DNA of 64,000 nucleotides from Amycolatopsis sp. WAC 01376 (lineage in GTDB: Bacteria; Actinomycetota; Actinomycetes; Mycobacteriales; Pseudonocardiaceae). The position numbers were made by a program, and so were the translations under genes. A model generated the notes under the pieces. That model worked only from the letters and a program-made list of their open reading frames with translations, did no database searches and was not told the DNA's origin. Positions 46,605-54,646 of this stretch are shown here, one piece after another. The stretch covers positions 620,001-684,000 of the forward strand of contig NZ_QHKL01000006.1 in NCBI RefSeq assembly GCF_003947415.1, written 5' to 3'. Positions within the stretch are counted from its first letter, which is position 1. Each line of letters begins with the position of its first letter.

Positions 46605-47689
46605 CGGCGACCCGCGTACGGCTGGTCCGGCTCCGCACCGCCCTGCTGGCGCTCACCCTCGCGGTCCTGGTGGTTTCGCTGTGGGCGTTCCAGAACGTCC
46701 AGAAGACGGCCGAGACCGTCCGCGACCGGACCGCGCAGGCCGTGCTCGAAGTGACCGCCGCGCGGGCCGCGCTGGTGGCCGCCGACGCCGCCGCGGTCAC
46801 GAGTTTCGCCTCCGGCGAGGCGAGACTCGCCGGTCCGGGGCAGGAGTACTCGAATCAGCTGGCGCTGGCGAGCCAGAGCCTCGCGCGGGTCGCGGAGTTC
46901 AACCAGGCGGGTGAGGCGGGCGGTAACGCGCTGCAGGTGGTGGAAAGTCAGGTCGCGGCCTACTCGGGCTCCATCGGGCAGGCCGACGTGCACTTCCGTC
47001 AGCCGGACGCCGCCGTGCTCGGCGCCGTCGACCTCTGGCACGCCTCACGGCTCCTGCACGCCGCGGGCGGTGTCCTGGAAGAGCTGGAAGCGTTGCAGGG
47101 CAAGCAACGCGAGGCGCTGAACCGGCAACTGTCGGCCACCGGGATGAGCCCCGCGATGCTTCCGCTTTGGCTCCTGCCGGTGCTGGCTCTCCTGGCGCTG
47201 CTGGTCCTCACCCAGCTGTATCTGCGGAAACGGTTCCGCCGCGTGGCGAACGTCCCGCTGCTCGTGGCGACCGCGCTGATCGCGGCCATCGGGGTCGCCC
47301 TGGTGTTCACCCTGGTCAGCCGTGACCGGCTGGATTCGGTCGGGGAACGGCTCGACGGCGTCGCCGCCGCGCGGTCCGCGCAGATCAAGGCGGCCGACGA
47401 CGCCGGCCAGCGACGGCTCGCCGACCTGCTGGCCGAGTACTGCGACGAGGAGCAGGGATGCGGAGTGACCGTCGACGAGTTCCGGGCGCGGGCACGGCAG
47501 GCCACCACGGTGGCGACGGACAACACCCGGGTGGCCACCGCGGGCGCGAAGGCGGTGGCGGCCGACGCCTCCGCCGCGGCCGAATCCGGCGGGCGGGAGT
47601 TCCTGATCCCGGCGGGCACCCTGCTCGCGGGCGCGCTGGTCCTGCTCGGGCTGCACGCCCGGATCGACGAATACCGGTACCGCCCGTGA
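46601..47689 (+). CDS. GlnX-like four-helix membrane sensor
   Basis: A 362-residue membrane protein with helices at ~12-31, 187-208, 218-240 and 334-352. Two extracytoplasmic segments (~32-186 and ~241-333) are Ala-rich and helical, like four-helix-bundle sensor domains. Position beside pknG and a solute-binding lipoprotein and the four-helix layout match mycobacterial GlnX, which passes the signal of the binding protein to PknG. Sequence similarity to GlnX was judged by architecture, not alignment. The GTG at 46601 overlaps the vWA stop, and its own stop overlaps the next start. Confidence 0.75.
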   Translation: MTATRVRLVRLRTALLALTLAVLVVSLWAFQNVQKTAETVRDRTAQAVLEVTAARAALVAADAAAVTSFASGEARLAGPGQEYSNQLALASQSLARVAEFNQAGEAGGNALQVVESQVAAYSGSIGQADVHFRQPDAAVLGAVDLWHASRLLHAAGGVLEELEALQGKQREALNRQLSATGMSPAMLPLWLLPVLALLALLVLTQLYLRKRFRRVANVPLLVATALIAAIGVALVFTLVSRDRLDSVGERLDGVAAARSAQIKAADDAGQRRLADLLAEYCDEEQGCGVTVDEFRARARQATTVATDNTRVATAGAKAVAADASAAAESGGREFLIPAGTLLAGALVLLGLHARIDEYRYRP

Positions 47690-48975
47690 ATCGCCTGCTG
47701 GCCGTGCTGATGGCGCTCTCGCTCGTCGCGGGCGGCTGTTCGGCGTCGGCGGAGGACGGGCCGGTCGTCGTCCTCGCGTCCTGGACAGGGGAGGAGGAGA
47801 AGGCGTTCCGGCAGGTGCTGGACGCGTTCAAGGCCGACACCGGGATCGACTACCTCTACGAAGGCACCCGCGCGGTCGACCAGGTGCTCGCTTCGGACGT
47901 CCAACGCGGTACACCGCCGGACGTGGCCGTCCTGCCCAACGCCGGGGTGCTGGCGAAGTACCAGAAGTCGGGCGATCTGCTGCCGCTCGACGACGCCCTC
48001 TCCGCCGCGGTGACGCGGTCGTTCAGCTCGCAATGGGTCACCCTGCAGCAGATCGGCACCCAGAAGTTGTACGCCGTCGCGGTGAAGGCCGATCTGAAGA
48101 GCCTGATCTGGTACAACCCGGCGCGGCTGACCGGGATCCGTCCGACGACGTTCGAGGGGCTTCGCACGTATTCCGCCGGACTGACCGCGGCGGGCGGCAC
48201 CCCGTGGTGCGTCGGGATGGGCGCCCCGCCGGCCTCGGGCTGGCCGGGGACCGACTGGATCGAAGACATCCTGCTGCACTCGGCGGGACCGGACAAGTAC
48301 CGGCAATGGGCGTCCGGCGGTCTGCCGTGGACCTCGCCGGAGGTCGAACAGGCCTGGCGCGACTGGGGTTCCGTGCTCGAACCCGCCGCCATCCGCGGCG
48401 GCACCGCGGCCGCGCTGCTGACCGACTTCGGCGACGCGGGCAAGGCGATGTTCACCGAGCCGCCGGGCTGCGCGCTCGAACACCAGGCGTCGTTCATCAT
48501 GAGCCGCTACCAGAACTTCAAGCGACCGGATGGGTCATTCCCCAAGCCGGGCACCGATTTCGACTTCCTGTCCTTCCCGGGACGCGACGTCTCCGAGGTC
48601 GCCGCCGACCTCGCCGGAATGTTCCAGGACACGCCCCAGGCGCGGAGGCTGATCGAATTCCTGGCCTCGGAGAAGGCACAGCGGATCTGGCCGTCGATTG
48701 CCCGCGCGAACGCGTTTTCCGCCAACCGGGAACTCGGCCTCGACGTCTATCCGGATCAGGTGAGCAGGCGGGTCGCGGACAGGATCACCTCGGCGTCCGC
48801 CCTGTGCTTCGACGCCTCGGACCTGATGCCCGCGACGATGACCGGCGCCTTCCATCGCGCCGTCCTGGAGTACCTGAGTAACCGCGACCGGCTGGACATC
48901 CTGCTGAAACAACTCGAAGACGTCCGGAAGAGCATCCAGCCGGGCGAATGGTTGAAGATCCCCTGTGGACAGTGA
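47686..48975 (+). CDS. family-1 solute-binding lipoprotein of the PknG operon
   Basis: A 429-residue secreted lipoprotein, lipobox VAGGC near residue 18. The mature part is a family-1 (sugar-type) binding protein: VVLASWTGEEEKAFRQVLDAF, GTPPDVAVLPNAGVLAKYQ, LKSLIWYNPARL and FLASEKAQRIWPSIARANAF. No permease or ATPase gene is adjacent, so it likely senses rather than transports. It occupies the place of GlnH, which in mycobacteria is an amino-acid-type (family-3) binding protein. Hence the signal sensed here may be a carbohydrate or other ligand. The GTG overlaps the membrane-sensor stop. Confidence 0.85.
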   Translation: MNRLLAVLMALSLVAGGCSASAEDGPVVVLASWTGEEEKAFRQVLDAFKADTGIDYLYEGTRAVDQVLASDVQRGTPPDVAVLPNAGVLAKYQKSGDLLPLDDALSAAVTRSFSSQWVTLQQIGTQKLYAVAVKADLKSLIWYNPARLTGIRPTTFEGLRTYSAGLTAAGGTPWCVGMGAPPASGWPGTDWIEDILLHSAGPDKYRQWASGGLPWTSPEVEQAWRDWGSVLEPAAIRGGTAAALLTDFGDAGKAMFTEPPGCALEHQASFIMSRYQNFKRPDGSFPKPGTDFDFLSFPGRDVSEVAADLAGMFQDTPQARRLIEFLASEKAQRIWPSIARANAFSANRELGLDVYPDQVSRRVADRITSASALCFDASDLMPATMTGAFHRAVLEYLSNRDRLDILLKQLEDVRKSIQPGEWLKIPCGQ

Positions 48976-48985
48976 AGGAGCATCG

Positions 48986-49309
48986 GTGAACGACCTGGCT
49001 CGGTTCCCGCTCGAAGGCGGCGGTTCGGTGGTCGTCGAGATCGACCCCGTCCCCGGCACCTCCCGCGTCTCCCGGCGCGACGACCTGGTCGAGGACGCGA
49101 AAGGGTCGTTCGAGGCGGCGCTGGCGAACGTGAAGGAGGCGGCCACGGCGGCACTGGACACCTTCCGGTCGATGACAAGGGGACCGGACGAGGTCGAGCT
49201 CAAGTTCGGCGTCAAGCTGACCGCTCAGGCAGGTGCGGTGATCGCGAAAACGGGCCTGGAAGGCAACTTCGAGGTCAAGCTGAAATGGGCCCGGGACACC
49301 GAAGCCTGA
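48986..49309 (+). CDS. trypco1 (CU044_2847 family) protein
   Basis: A 107-residue protein matching the trypsin-co-occurring domain 1 pattern: GGSVVVEIDPV at the start, FEAALANVKEAATAALDTFR in the middle, and the hallmark EVELKFGVKLTAQAGAVIAK then NFEVKLKW at the end. Its family is named for co-occurrence with trypsin-like proteases in predicted conflict systems; such a protease opens this operon. GAAGGAG lies 6 bases before the GTG at 48986. It may be a substrate, inhibitor or adaptor of the protease (inference). Confidence 0.85.
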   Translation: MNDLARFPLEGGGSVVVEIDPVPGTSRVSRRDDLVEDAKGSFEAALANVKEAATAALDTFRSMTRGPDEVELKFGVKLTAQAGAVIAKTGLEGNFEVKLKWARDTEA

Positions 49310-49314
49310 ACCCC

Positions 49315-49447
49315 GATCACGCGTGTTTAAAGGCGTAACTCACGTGATCAGAGCCGTAACACGCTCCGCACCGTGTCTTACGGCTCTGATCACGCGAGTT
49401 ACGAGTCCAATCACGCAAGTTACGGCTTCAAGCACGCGAGTTACGGC
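49315..49447. repeat. 21-bp tandem repeats with large inverted copy
   Basis: Direct units at 49385-49405, 49406-49426 and 49427-49447 share the core ATCACGCGAGTTACGG. An inverted copy lies at 49335-49363, so that 49335-49402 can form a long hairpin with one mismatch and one extra base. A further diverged unit begins at 49315. The array fills the space between the convergent trypco1 and TetR genes and may act as a bidirectional terminator. Its 21-bp period equals that at 26205-26267. Confidence 0.75.
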
Positions 49448-50025
49448 TAACGCCCGAGGCCCCGGACCAGCACCATCACCGATTCCCGCACGTCCGCGCG
49501 CGTCCGCTTCGGCTGGAACACCTGCCAGTCGAGGGCGACCACCAGCATCGTGCCGAACAAGCCCGCCGCGGCCGTCGGGATCTGGACGCCGTCGGGCAGC
49601 CGCCCGGCGGCGTCCAGCCGGTGGAGCTGGTCGCGCACGATCGAGATGATCTCCTCGCGCAGCAACGTCAGCGTCTCGTGCCAGGTCCCTGGCGTGCGCC
49701 ACATCTCGCTCACCAGGATCTGCGAGAAACCGGGGTATTCGGCGATGAACTCCAGCGCACCGTCCACTTGCGACTCGATCACGTCCATCGGGTCGCCGTC
49801 GCCGGTGGCCGCGCGCAGCCGGTCCGCGAGCACACCGACGCCGTAGCGCAGCAGTGCGTCGACAAGACCGTCCTTGCTGCCGAAGTTGTAGTAGACGGTG
49901 CCTTTGGCGACCTTCGCCTCGGCCGCGATGTCGTCCACCGTCAGCCCGACGAGGCCGCGGCTGGCGGACAGCCTCAGCGTCGCCTCGAACAGCTTCTGCT
50001 TCGTCGCCTCACCCCGGGGACTCAC
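49447..50025 (-). CDS. TetR-family transcriptional regulator
   Basis: A 192-residue repressor. The N-terminal helix-turn-helix is LVGLTVDDIAAEAKVAKGTVYYNFGSKDGL, and the rest is a helical ligand-binding/dimer domain. It is the last gene of a three-gene leftward operon with the YhgE-like protein (4-bp overlap), as in YhgE/Pip loci. The inverted repeat at 52645-52660 before the first gene is its likely operator. Confidence 0.92.
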   Translation of the reverse strand: MSPRGEATKQKLFEATLRLSASRGLVGLTVDDIAAEAKVAKGTVYYNFGSKDGLVDALLRYGVGVLADRLRAATGDGDPMDVIESQVDGALEFIAEYPGFSQILVSEMWRTPGTWHETLTLLREEIISIVRDQLHRLDAAGRLPDGVQIPTAAAGLFGTMLVVALDWQVFQPKRTRADVRESVMVLVRGLGR

Positions 50026-51917
50026 AACGCCAGCTCGGGTTTCAGCGCCGACACCGTCCAGGTGCGCCGTTTCCGCGCCGCCAGCGTCGAAACCAGGATC
50101 CCGCCGACGAGATACGCGACCAGGACACCGATGTCACCGAGGATCTCCATCGAGGCGCCACTGTAGAGCAGGTGCCGGAACCCGTCGATCGCGTAACCCA
50201 TCGGCAGCACGATGTGCAACGGGTACAACGCGTCCGGGATCGTCTGCCACGGGAACGTGCCGCCCGCGCTGACCAGTTGCAACACCAGCAGCACCAGGCC
50301 GAGGAACTTCCCGACGGCACCGAAGAAGGCGTTGAGCGCGTGCACCACGGACGTGAAGGTCAGCGACACCAGCACCGCGAACCCGATCGCGCCGAGCGGA
50401 TGCGCCACGTCGATGCCCACCAGCCAGGTCACCGCGCCGAAGAGCACGATCACCTGCGCGATCCCCAGCAGCGCCGAGGACAGCCAGCCGCCGAGCGCGA
50501 CCTTGAACGGTGACGCGCCGGCGGTCAGCGCGCGGGTCGAGAGCGGGCGCAGCAACAGGAACAGCACGAACGCGCCGATCCAGGTCGCGAGCGAGATGAA
50601 GAACGGGGCGAGCCCCGCGCCGTAGGTCCCCGCCGAGGCGACGCCGGAGGAGTTGACCGCGACCGGGTCGGCGATGGTGTTGGCGGTCGCCGCGCGGGTG
50701 GGGTCGTCGGGGTTCGGGATCTCCTTGAGCCCGGCGGCGAGTCCGTCACGCAGTTGCACGGCGCCGTCGGCGAGCTGGTTCGTGCCGGTCACCGCGGTCT
50801 TCTCGCCGTCGTTCAGCTTTGCGGCGCCGTCCCGGATCTGCACCGAAGCGTCGGCGGCCTGCGCGATGCCACTGGTGAGCTGCGGCGTGGCCGAAGCCAG
50901 CTGGTGTGCTCCGTCGGACACCTGCCGTGCGCCGGAGGCGAGCTGGATGAGCTGGCTGTTCGCGCCCTGGATCTTCGTGTTCGCCTGGTCGACCGGCGAA
51001 CGGAGGGTGTCGAGGCGGCTGAGGATCTCCTGCACCTTCGTCTCGGGGAGGCCGGCCTCGCGCAGGTCCTGCGCGAGCTGGGTGCGGTAGCCGTCGAGTT
51101 TGGCCTGGATGTCCCCGGAGGCCGTCGCCGCGAGCGAGGCCGCGTCGGCGACCTTCTGGTTCCCGTCGGCGACCTGACCGGCGCCATCGGCGAGTTTCTT
51201 CGTCTGGGCCGGGAGCTGGGCGGTACTGGATTTCAGGGTGCCGAGCCCGGTCGCCAGCTGGGAGCTGCCGGAGGCGAGCTGGGAGGCGCCGTCGGCCAGC
51301 TGCTGCTGACCCGATTTGAGCTTGCCCGCGCCGTCTGCGAGCTGCGAAGCGCCTGTCGACGCTTCTTGGATCTTGCCGTAGATCGTGGAGAAACCGACCA
51401 GGAACTTGTCCGCCGCCTCGCTGCCGACCTTCTCCGCGATCGTCTTGCGGACCTGTTCGGCCACCTGTTTCGCGATGGTCCCCGACAGATAGTTGTTGGC
51501 GTCGTTGGTGGTCAGCGTGATGGTCGCCTGCTGGGGCTGGAAGTTGCCCGAGGACAGCAACGCCGCGGAGAAGTCACGCGGGATGCCGATGGCGAACGAG
51601 TACTTGTCGTCGCGGACGCCCTTGGCGGCCTCCTCGGGGGAGACCTCGTGCCACTGGAAAGTGCCGGATTTGACCAGCTCGTCGGTCACTTCGCGGCCGA
51701 CATTGCGCTCCGCACCGGCGGAGTCCTTCGAACCGGCGTCCGAGGTGAAGACGGCGGCGGGCAGCTTGTCCAGGCGCGAGTACGGGTCGAAGTTCGCGTA
51801 GAGGTAGAAGGACGCGTACAGCAGCGGCACCAGGACGAGCGCGGCCATGGCGAGTTTCGGCAGGGTGCCGCTGCTCAGCCGGCGCAGCTCGTTCGCGGCG
51901 ATCCGGACGGGGTTCAT
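50022..51917 (-). CDS. YhgE/Pip-family membrane protein
   Basis: A 631-residue protein. One N-terminal helix (LAMAALVLVPLLYASFYLYA) is followed by a large extracytoplasmic domain with many repeats of the type L-A-D/S-G-A/S (QLADGASQLASGSSQLATG), then five C-terminal helices of the ABC-2 permease type. The family includes phage-infection protein Pip and ESX/ABC-like exporters. It overlaps the upstream ABC-like gene by 4 bp. Probably an envelope transporter or stress-response protein paired with that subunit. Confidence 0.9.
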   Translation of the reverse strand: MNPVRIAANELRRLSSGTLPKLAMAALVLVPLLYASFYLYANFDPYSRLDKLPAAVFTSDAGSKDSAGAERNVGREVTDELVKSGTFQWHEVSPEEAAKGVRDDKYSFAIGIPRDFSAALLSSGNFQPQQATITLTTNDANNYLSGTIAKQVAEQVRKTIAEKVGSEAADKFLVGFSTIYGKIQEASTGASQLADGAGKLKSGQQQLADGASQLASGSSQLATGLGTLKSSTAQLPAQTKKLADGAGQVADGNQKVADAASLAATASGDIQAKLDGYRTQLAQDLREAGLPETKVQEILSRLDTLRSPVDQANTKIQGANSQLIQLASGARQVSDGAHQLASATPQLTSGIAQAADASVQIRDGAAKLNDGEKTAVTGTNQLADGAVQLRDGLAAGLKEIPNPDDPTRAATANTIADPVAVNSSGVASAGTYGAGLAPFFISLATWIGAFVLFLLLRPLSTRALTAGASPFKVALGGWLSSALLGIAQVIVLFGAVTWLVGIDVAHPLGAIGFAVLVSLTFTSVVHALNAFFGAVGKFLGLVLLVLQLVSAGGTFPWQTIPDALYPLHIVLPMGYAIDGFRHLLYSGASMEILGDIGVLVAYLVGGILVSTLAARKRRTWTVSALKPELAL

Positions 51918-52609
51918 TCCTGGTCTCCTGAAGTCTTCGCGGTCTCTTCGGTTTCCTCCGGCTCGGCCTCCGCCTCGACGGGCGCACAGCGCACAGGGTC
52001 GGGCTGCTCGAGAGCGCCGCAGCGAGCGGGCTTCTCCGGCAGGGCCGAAACCGGGGTGGTGGCGGTCAGCACGATCACGGCGAGGCCGCGCTCGGCGTGC
52101 TCGCGGGCGAGCGTCGCCCAGCTGTCGACGTCGCTGGTGTGCCTGTCCGGGGTGTCGAGCACCAGTACGCCGACGCCCTCGCGGCCGGCGGCCAGCGCGG
52201 TGAGCAGCCGGGTGCGCGTCACCGCTTCGAGGTTCTCGAACCGGGTGGTGCCGAGGTCGTCGGCGTCGTGCTCGGCCAGCCAGCTCGCCACGGCAGCCTT
52301 GTTCGCCGGGCGCTTCGCGAGTTCGAGCTCCTCGCCGACGACGACCTGCAGCGACAACGCGCCGTCCGGTTCGCTCACACCGGGGGAGTCGACGATCGCG
52401 ACGACCTTCCGCGGGTCGCCGCCCTCGACGGTCACCGTCCCGGTGGCGGGCTTCAGTCTGCCCGCCAGCGCCAGCCCGAAGGCGGTGACGCCGACCCCTG
52501 GCTCGCCGTGCACGATCGCCAGCTCACCGCCCGAAACCGTGAGCGAAGTAGGCGACAGCAACGTGCCGTGGGGTCCGGTCACGGACACCCTGTCGGCTTG
52601 AACCCGCAC
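51914..52609 (-). CDS. degenerate ABC ATPase-like subunit
   Basis: A 231-residue protein with the shape of an ABC ATP-binding subunit but altered catalytic motifs. The Walker A site reads GEPGVGVT (residues 35-42), with Val in place of Lys. The Walker B region is VGVLVLDTPD, without the catalytic Glu. No LSGGQ signature is seen. An acidic ~30-residue tail ends the protein. It likely acts as a non-hydrolysing partner of the YhgE-like protein. GTG/ATG choice follows the leader MRVQADRVSV. Confidence 0.75.
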   Translation of the reverse strand: MRVQADRVSVTGPHGTLLSPTSLTVSGGELAIVHGEPGVGVTAFGLALAGRLKPATGTVTVEGGDPRKVVAIVDSPGVSEPDGALSLQVVVGEELELAKRPANKAAVASWLAEHDADDLGTTRFENLEAVTRTRLLTALAAGREGVGVLVLDTPDRHTSDVDSWATLAREHAERGLAVIVLTATTPVSALPEKPARCGALEQPDPVRCAPVEAEAEPEETEETAKTSGDQE

Positions 52610-52644
52610 GAAGAACTCCCAGGTCGGTGACTCGCGGAACTTTA

Positions 52645-52660
52645 AACTGACTGGTCAGTT
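52645..52660. promoter_or_regulatory. TetR operator AACTGAC-TG-GTCAGTT
   Basis: A perfect 7-bp inverted repeat with a 2-bp centre lies 36 bp upstream of the leftward ABC-like/YhgE/TetR operon. The surrounding TTTAAACTGACTGGTCAGTT is a classic TetR-family site in these loci. It implies autorepression by the TetR protein at 49447. Confidence 0.8.
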
Positions 52661-52781
52661 CAAAAGTTAGCCCTGACCTGGGAGGTATACAACCGTGGGG
52701 GGCCCATGTCACACACAAGAGTGACGAAACCTCCGCAAACCGGACGACTCGCCGTGCCTTTCGGCTAACCCTGCTTTTCGA

Positions 52782-53711
52782 TCAGCGCAGCGCCGACGCC
52801 GGATGGACCTCCCAGGACGTCCACAGTGGACGATAACCCTGCCGGTGCCAGAACACCGAAGAGAGCGGGTTGGTCGGGTTGTAATAGAGGTACGTGCCGT
52901 CCGCGCCGTCGCCTGTGAACTCCTCGTGCACCACGGACATCAGGGCGCGGCCGAGCCCGCTCCCGCGCAGTCCCGCCACGGTGACGACGTTGTTGACGTA
53001 GCCCCAGCGGCCGTGGGGGAGCAGTTCGGCCTCGGCCGACCCCGGTGACGAAATCACCCAGGCGGCGTGTGCGAACGCGGCGACCGTGCCGTCCCGTTCG
53101 GCAAGCCACAGCAGTGGGGCGTCCTTGTCGAGCGCGCGTTCCAGTGCCGGGGCGAGCAGTTCGGCGGCGTTCGAGCGGTGCCGGGTGGCGACCTGGCCGA
53201 TGTAGTCGTGGGTCGACACGGCCATCGCGAGCACGTCGTCGAAGTCTTCGTACCGGGCCCGGCGGACGGTCACCCCGTCGCCTGCCGGGTCTTCGCGGCG
53301 GTGGCCGGTGCGCACGGCGAGCGCGGACATCGGCACCAGGCCGTGGTCGAGGAAGGCGCGGATCGCCTCGGCGTCCCGGCTCGGCCAGTTGACCACGCAC
53401 GACGAATCCTCGCCGGGAGATTCGGCGTCCATCCACGTCCGCCACGCGCGCAGCAGCACGTCCATGCCCTCGGTGCCGGTGCCGCCGATGAACGGGAACA
53501 GCTGCCGCACGTCGGCGGCCGACCAGAGCAGGGGGACGTCGTCCGGACCGTGCAACTGCCGCTGCACCACGCCGGTGACCTGGACGCCCGACGCCGTGGC
53601 GGCGTCCACGCGTTCGCCGACGACCGGGGGCGGAGCCGCTTCGGGCAGGAGCCGGTCGATCGCCGCGAACCGGGTGCGGTGCGCGTCGAGCAACTTCTTC
53701 TCGATTTCCAT
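52782..53711 (-). CDS. GNAT-family acetyltransferase (copy 1)
   Basis: A 309-residue protein with two GNAT-like halves. The C-terminal half carries the acetyl-CoA pyrophosphate loop GLRGSGLGRALMS and the terminal YNPTNPLSSVFWHRQGYRPLW motif. The N-terminal half contains WPSRDAEAIRAFLDHGLVPMSALAVR. It is a paralogue of the next gene (53744), and the two share a 41-base identical DNA stretch at their 3' ends. The acceptor is unknown. The ATG at 53711 is 32 bp after the copy-2 stop. Confidence 0.85.
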   Translation of the reverse strand: MEIEKKLLDAHRTRFAAIDRLLPEAAPPPVVGERVDAATASGVQVTGVVQRQLHGPDDVPLLWSAADVRQLFPFIGGTGTEGMDVLLRAWRTWMDAESPGEDSSCVVNWPSRDAEAIRAFLDHGLVPMSALAVRTGHRREDPAGDGVTVRRARYEDFDDVLAMAVSTHDYIGQVATRHRSNAAELLAPALERALDKDAPLLWLAERDGTVAAFAHAAWVISSPGSAEAELLPHGRWGYVNNVVTVAGLRGSGLGRALMSVVHEEFTGDGADGTYLYYNPTNPLSSVFWHRQGYRPLWTSWEVHPASALR

Positions 53712-53743
53712 CCCGTCCCCAGGGTCGACCGCGCCGGGCATCG

Positions 53744-54646
53744 CTACCGCAGGGCCGACGCGGGGCCCGCCGCCCACGTCGTCCACAGTGGACGATAACC
53801 CTGCCGGTGCCAGAACACCGGGGAAAGCGGATTGGTGGGATTGTACGAGACGAAGGTACCGCGCAGCGACGGCGAGAACAGCTCGTCGTGCGCGACGGCG
53901 GTCAGCGCGCGCCCGATGCCGCGGCCCCGCGCGGCGCCGGTGACCGCGAGCGTCCCTACGTAGCCCCACTCGCCCGGCGGCAGCCGGCCGGCGAGCGCGT
54001 CACCGGGGATCGGGGAGCGCTTTCCGCTGGTCACCATCCCCACCGTGACCCCTTCCTCCTCGGCGATCCAGATACGGCCGCCGAACTGCAGGCCGCGCCG
54101 GACCTCCTCCGCGAGCAGGGCCTTGGCCCCTGGCCGGACGACACCGTGGCCGACGAACGAGGTGTAGCGAAGTTCTTCGAACCGGAGCTCGACGATCTCC
54201 TCCAGGTCGCCGCCCGAGGACTCCCGGACGGTCACGCCGGGCACGGTATGCGCGTCACCCTTGGCGGGCGCGCGGACCGCCAGCGCCAGCTGCGGCGCGA
54301 GCCCGTGGTCGAGAAAAGCCCGCATGACGGCGACGTCCCGGCTGGGCCAGGTGACCGTGCACGCCGAATCGGGTTCGGCGTCGGCGAGGGCGATCCGCTC
54401 ACGCCAGGCGGACAGCAGCGCGCTCATTCCCGCGCCGGCGTCGGCGGGGAGGACCGCCGACAGGATCTGGAGCCGCGCCGGACCCCAGAGCCGCTGCCAG
54501 GAACCCGCGGCGAACCGCACGTGCGCGACCGTCCCGATGGCGCCGCCCGCCTCCAGGGGTTCGCCGGGCGGGAGCGGGGGCGGCGACGGAAGCAGCGGGT
54601 CGAGCGCGGCGAACCGCGCCCGTTGCCGCTCCGCCGCCGACGTCAT
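53744..54646 (-). CDS. GNAT-family acetyltransferase (copy 2)
   Basis: A 300-residue paralogue of the neighbour at 52782. It has the same layout: WPSRDVAVMRAFLDHGLAPQLALAVR, acetyl-CoA loop ARGRGIGRALTAVAHDE, terminal YNPTNPLSPVFWHRQGYRPLW. Its ATG overlaps the methyltransferase stop by 4 bp, so the three genes form one leftward operon. Tandem duplication is evident. Confidence 0.85.
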   Translation of the reverse strand: MTSAAERQRARFAALDPLLPSPPPLPPGEPLEAGGAIGTVAHVRFAAGSWQRLWGPARLQILSAVLPADAGAGMSALLSAWRERIALADAEPDSACTVTWPSRDVAVMRAFLDHGLAPQLALAVRAPAKGDAHTVPGVTVRESSGGDLEEIVELRFEELRYTSFVGHGVVRPGAKALLAEEVRRGLQFGGRIWIAEEEGVTVGMVTSGKRSPIPGDALAGRLPPGEWGYVGTLAVTGAARGRGIGRALTAVAHDELFSPSLRGTFVSYNPTNPLSPVFWHRQGYRPLWTTWAAGPASALR

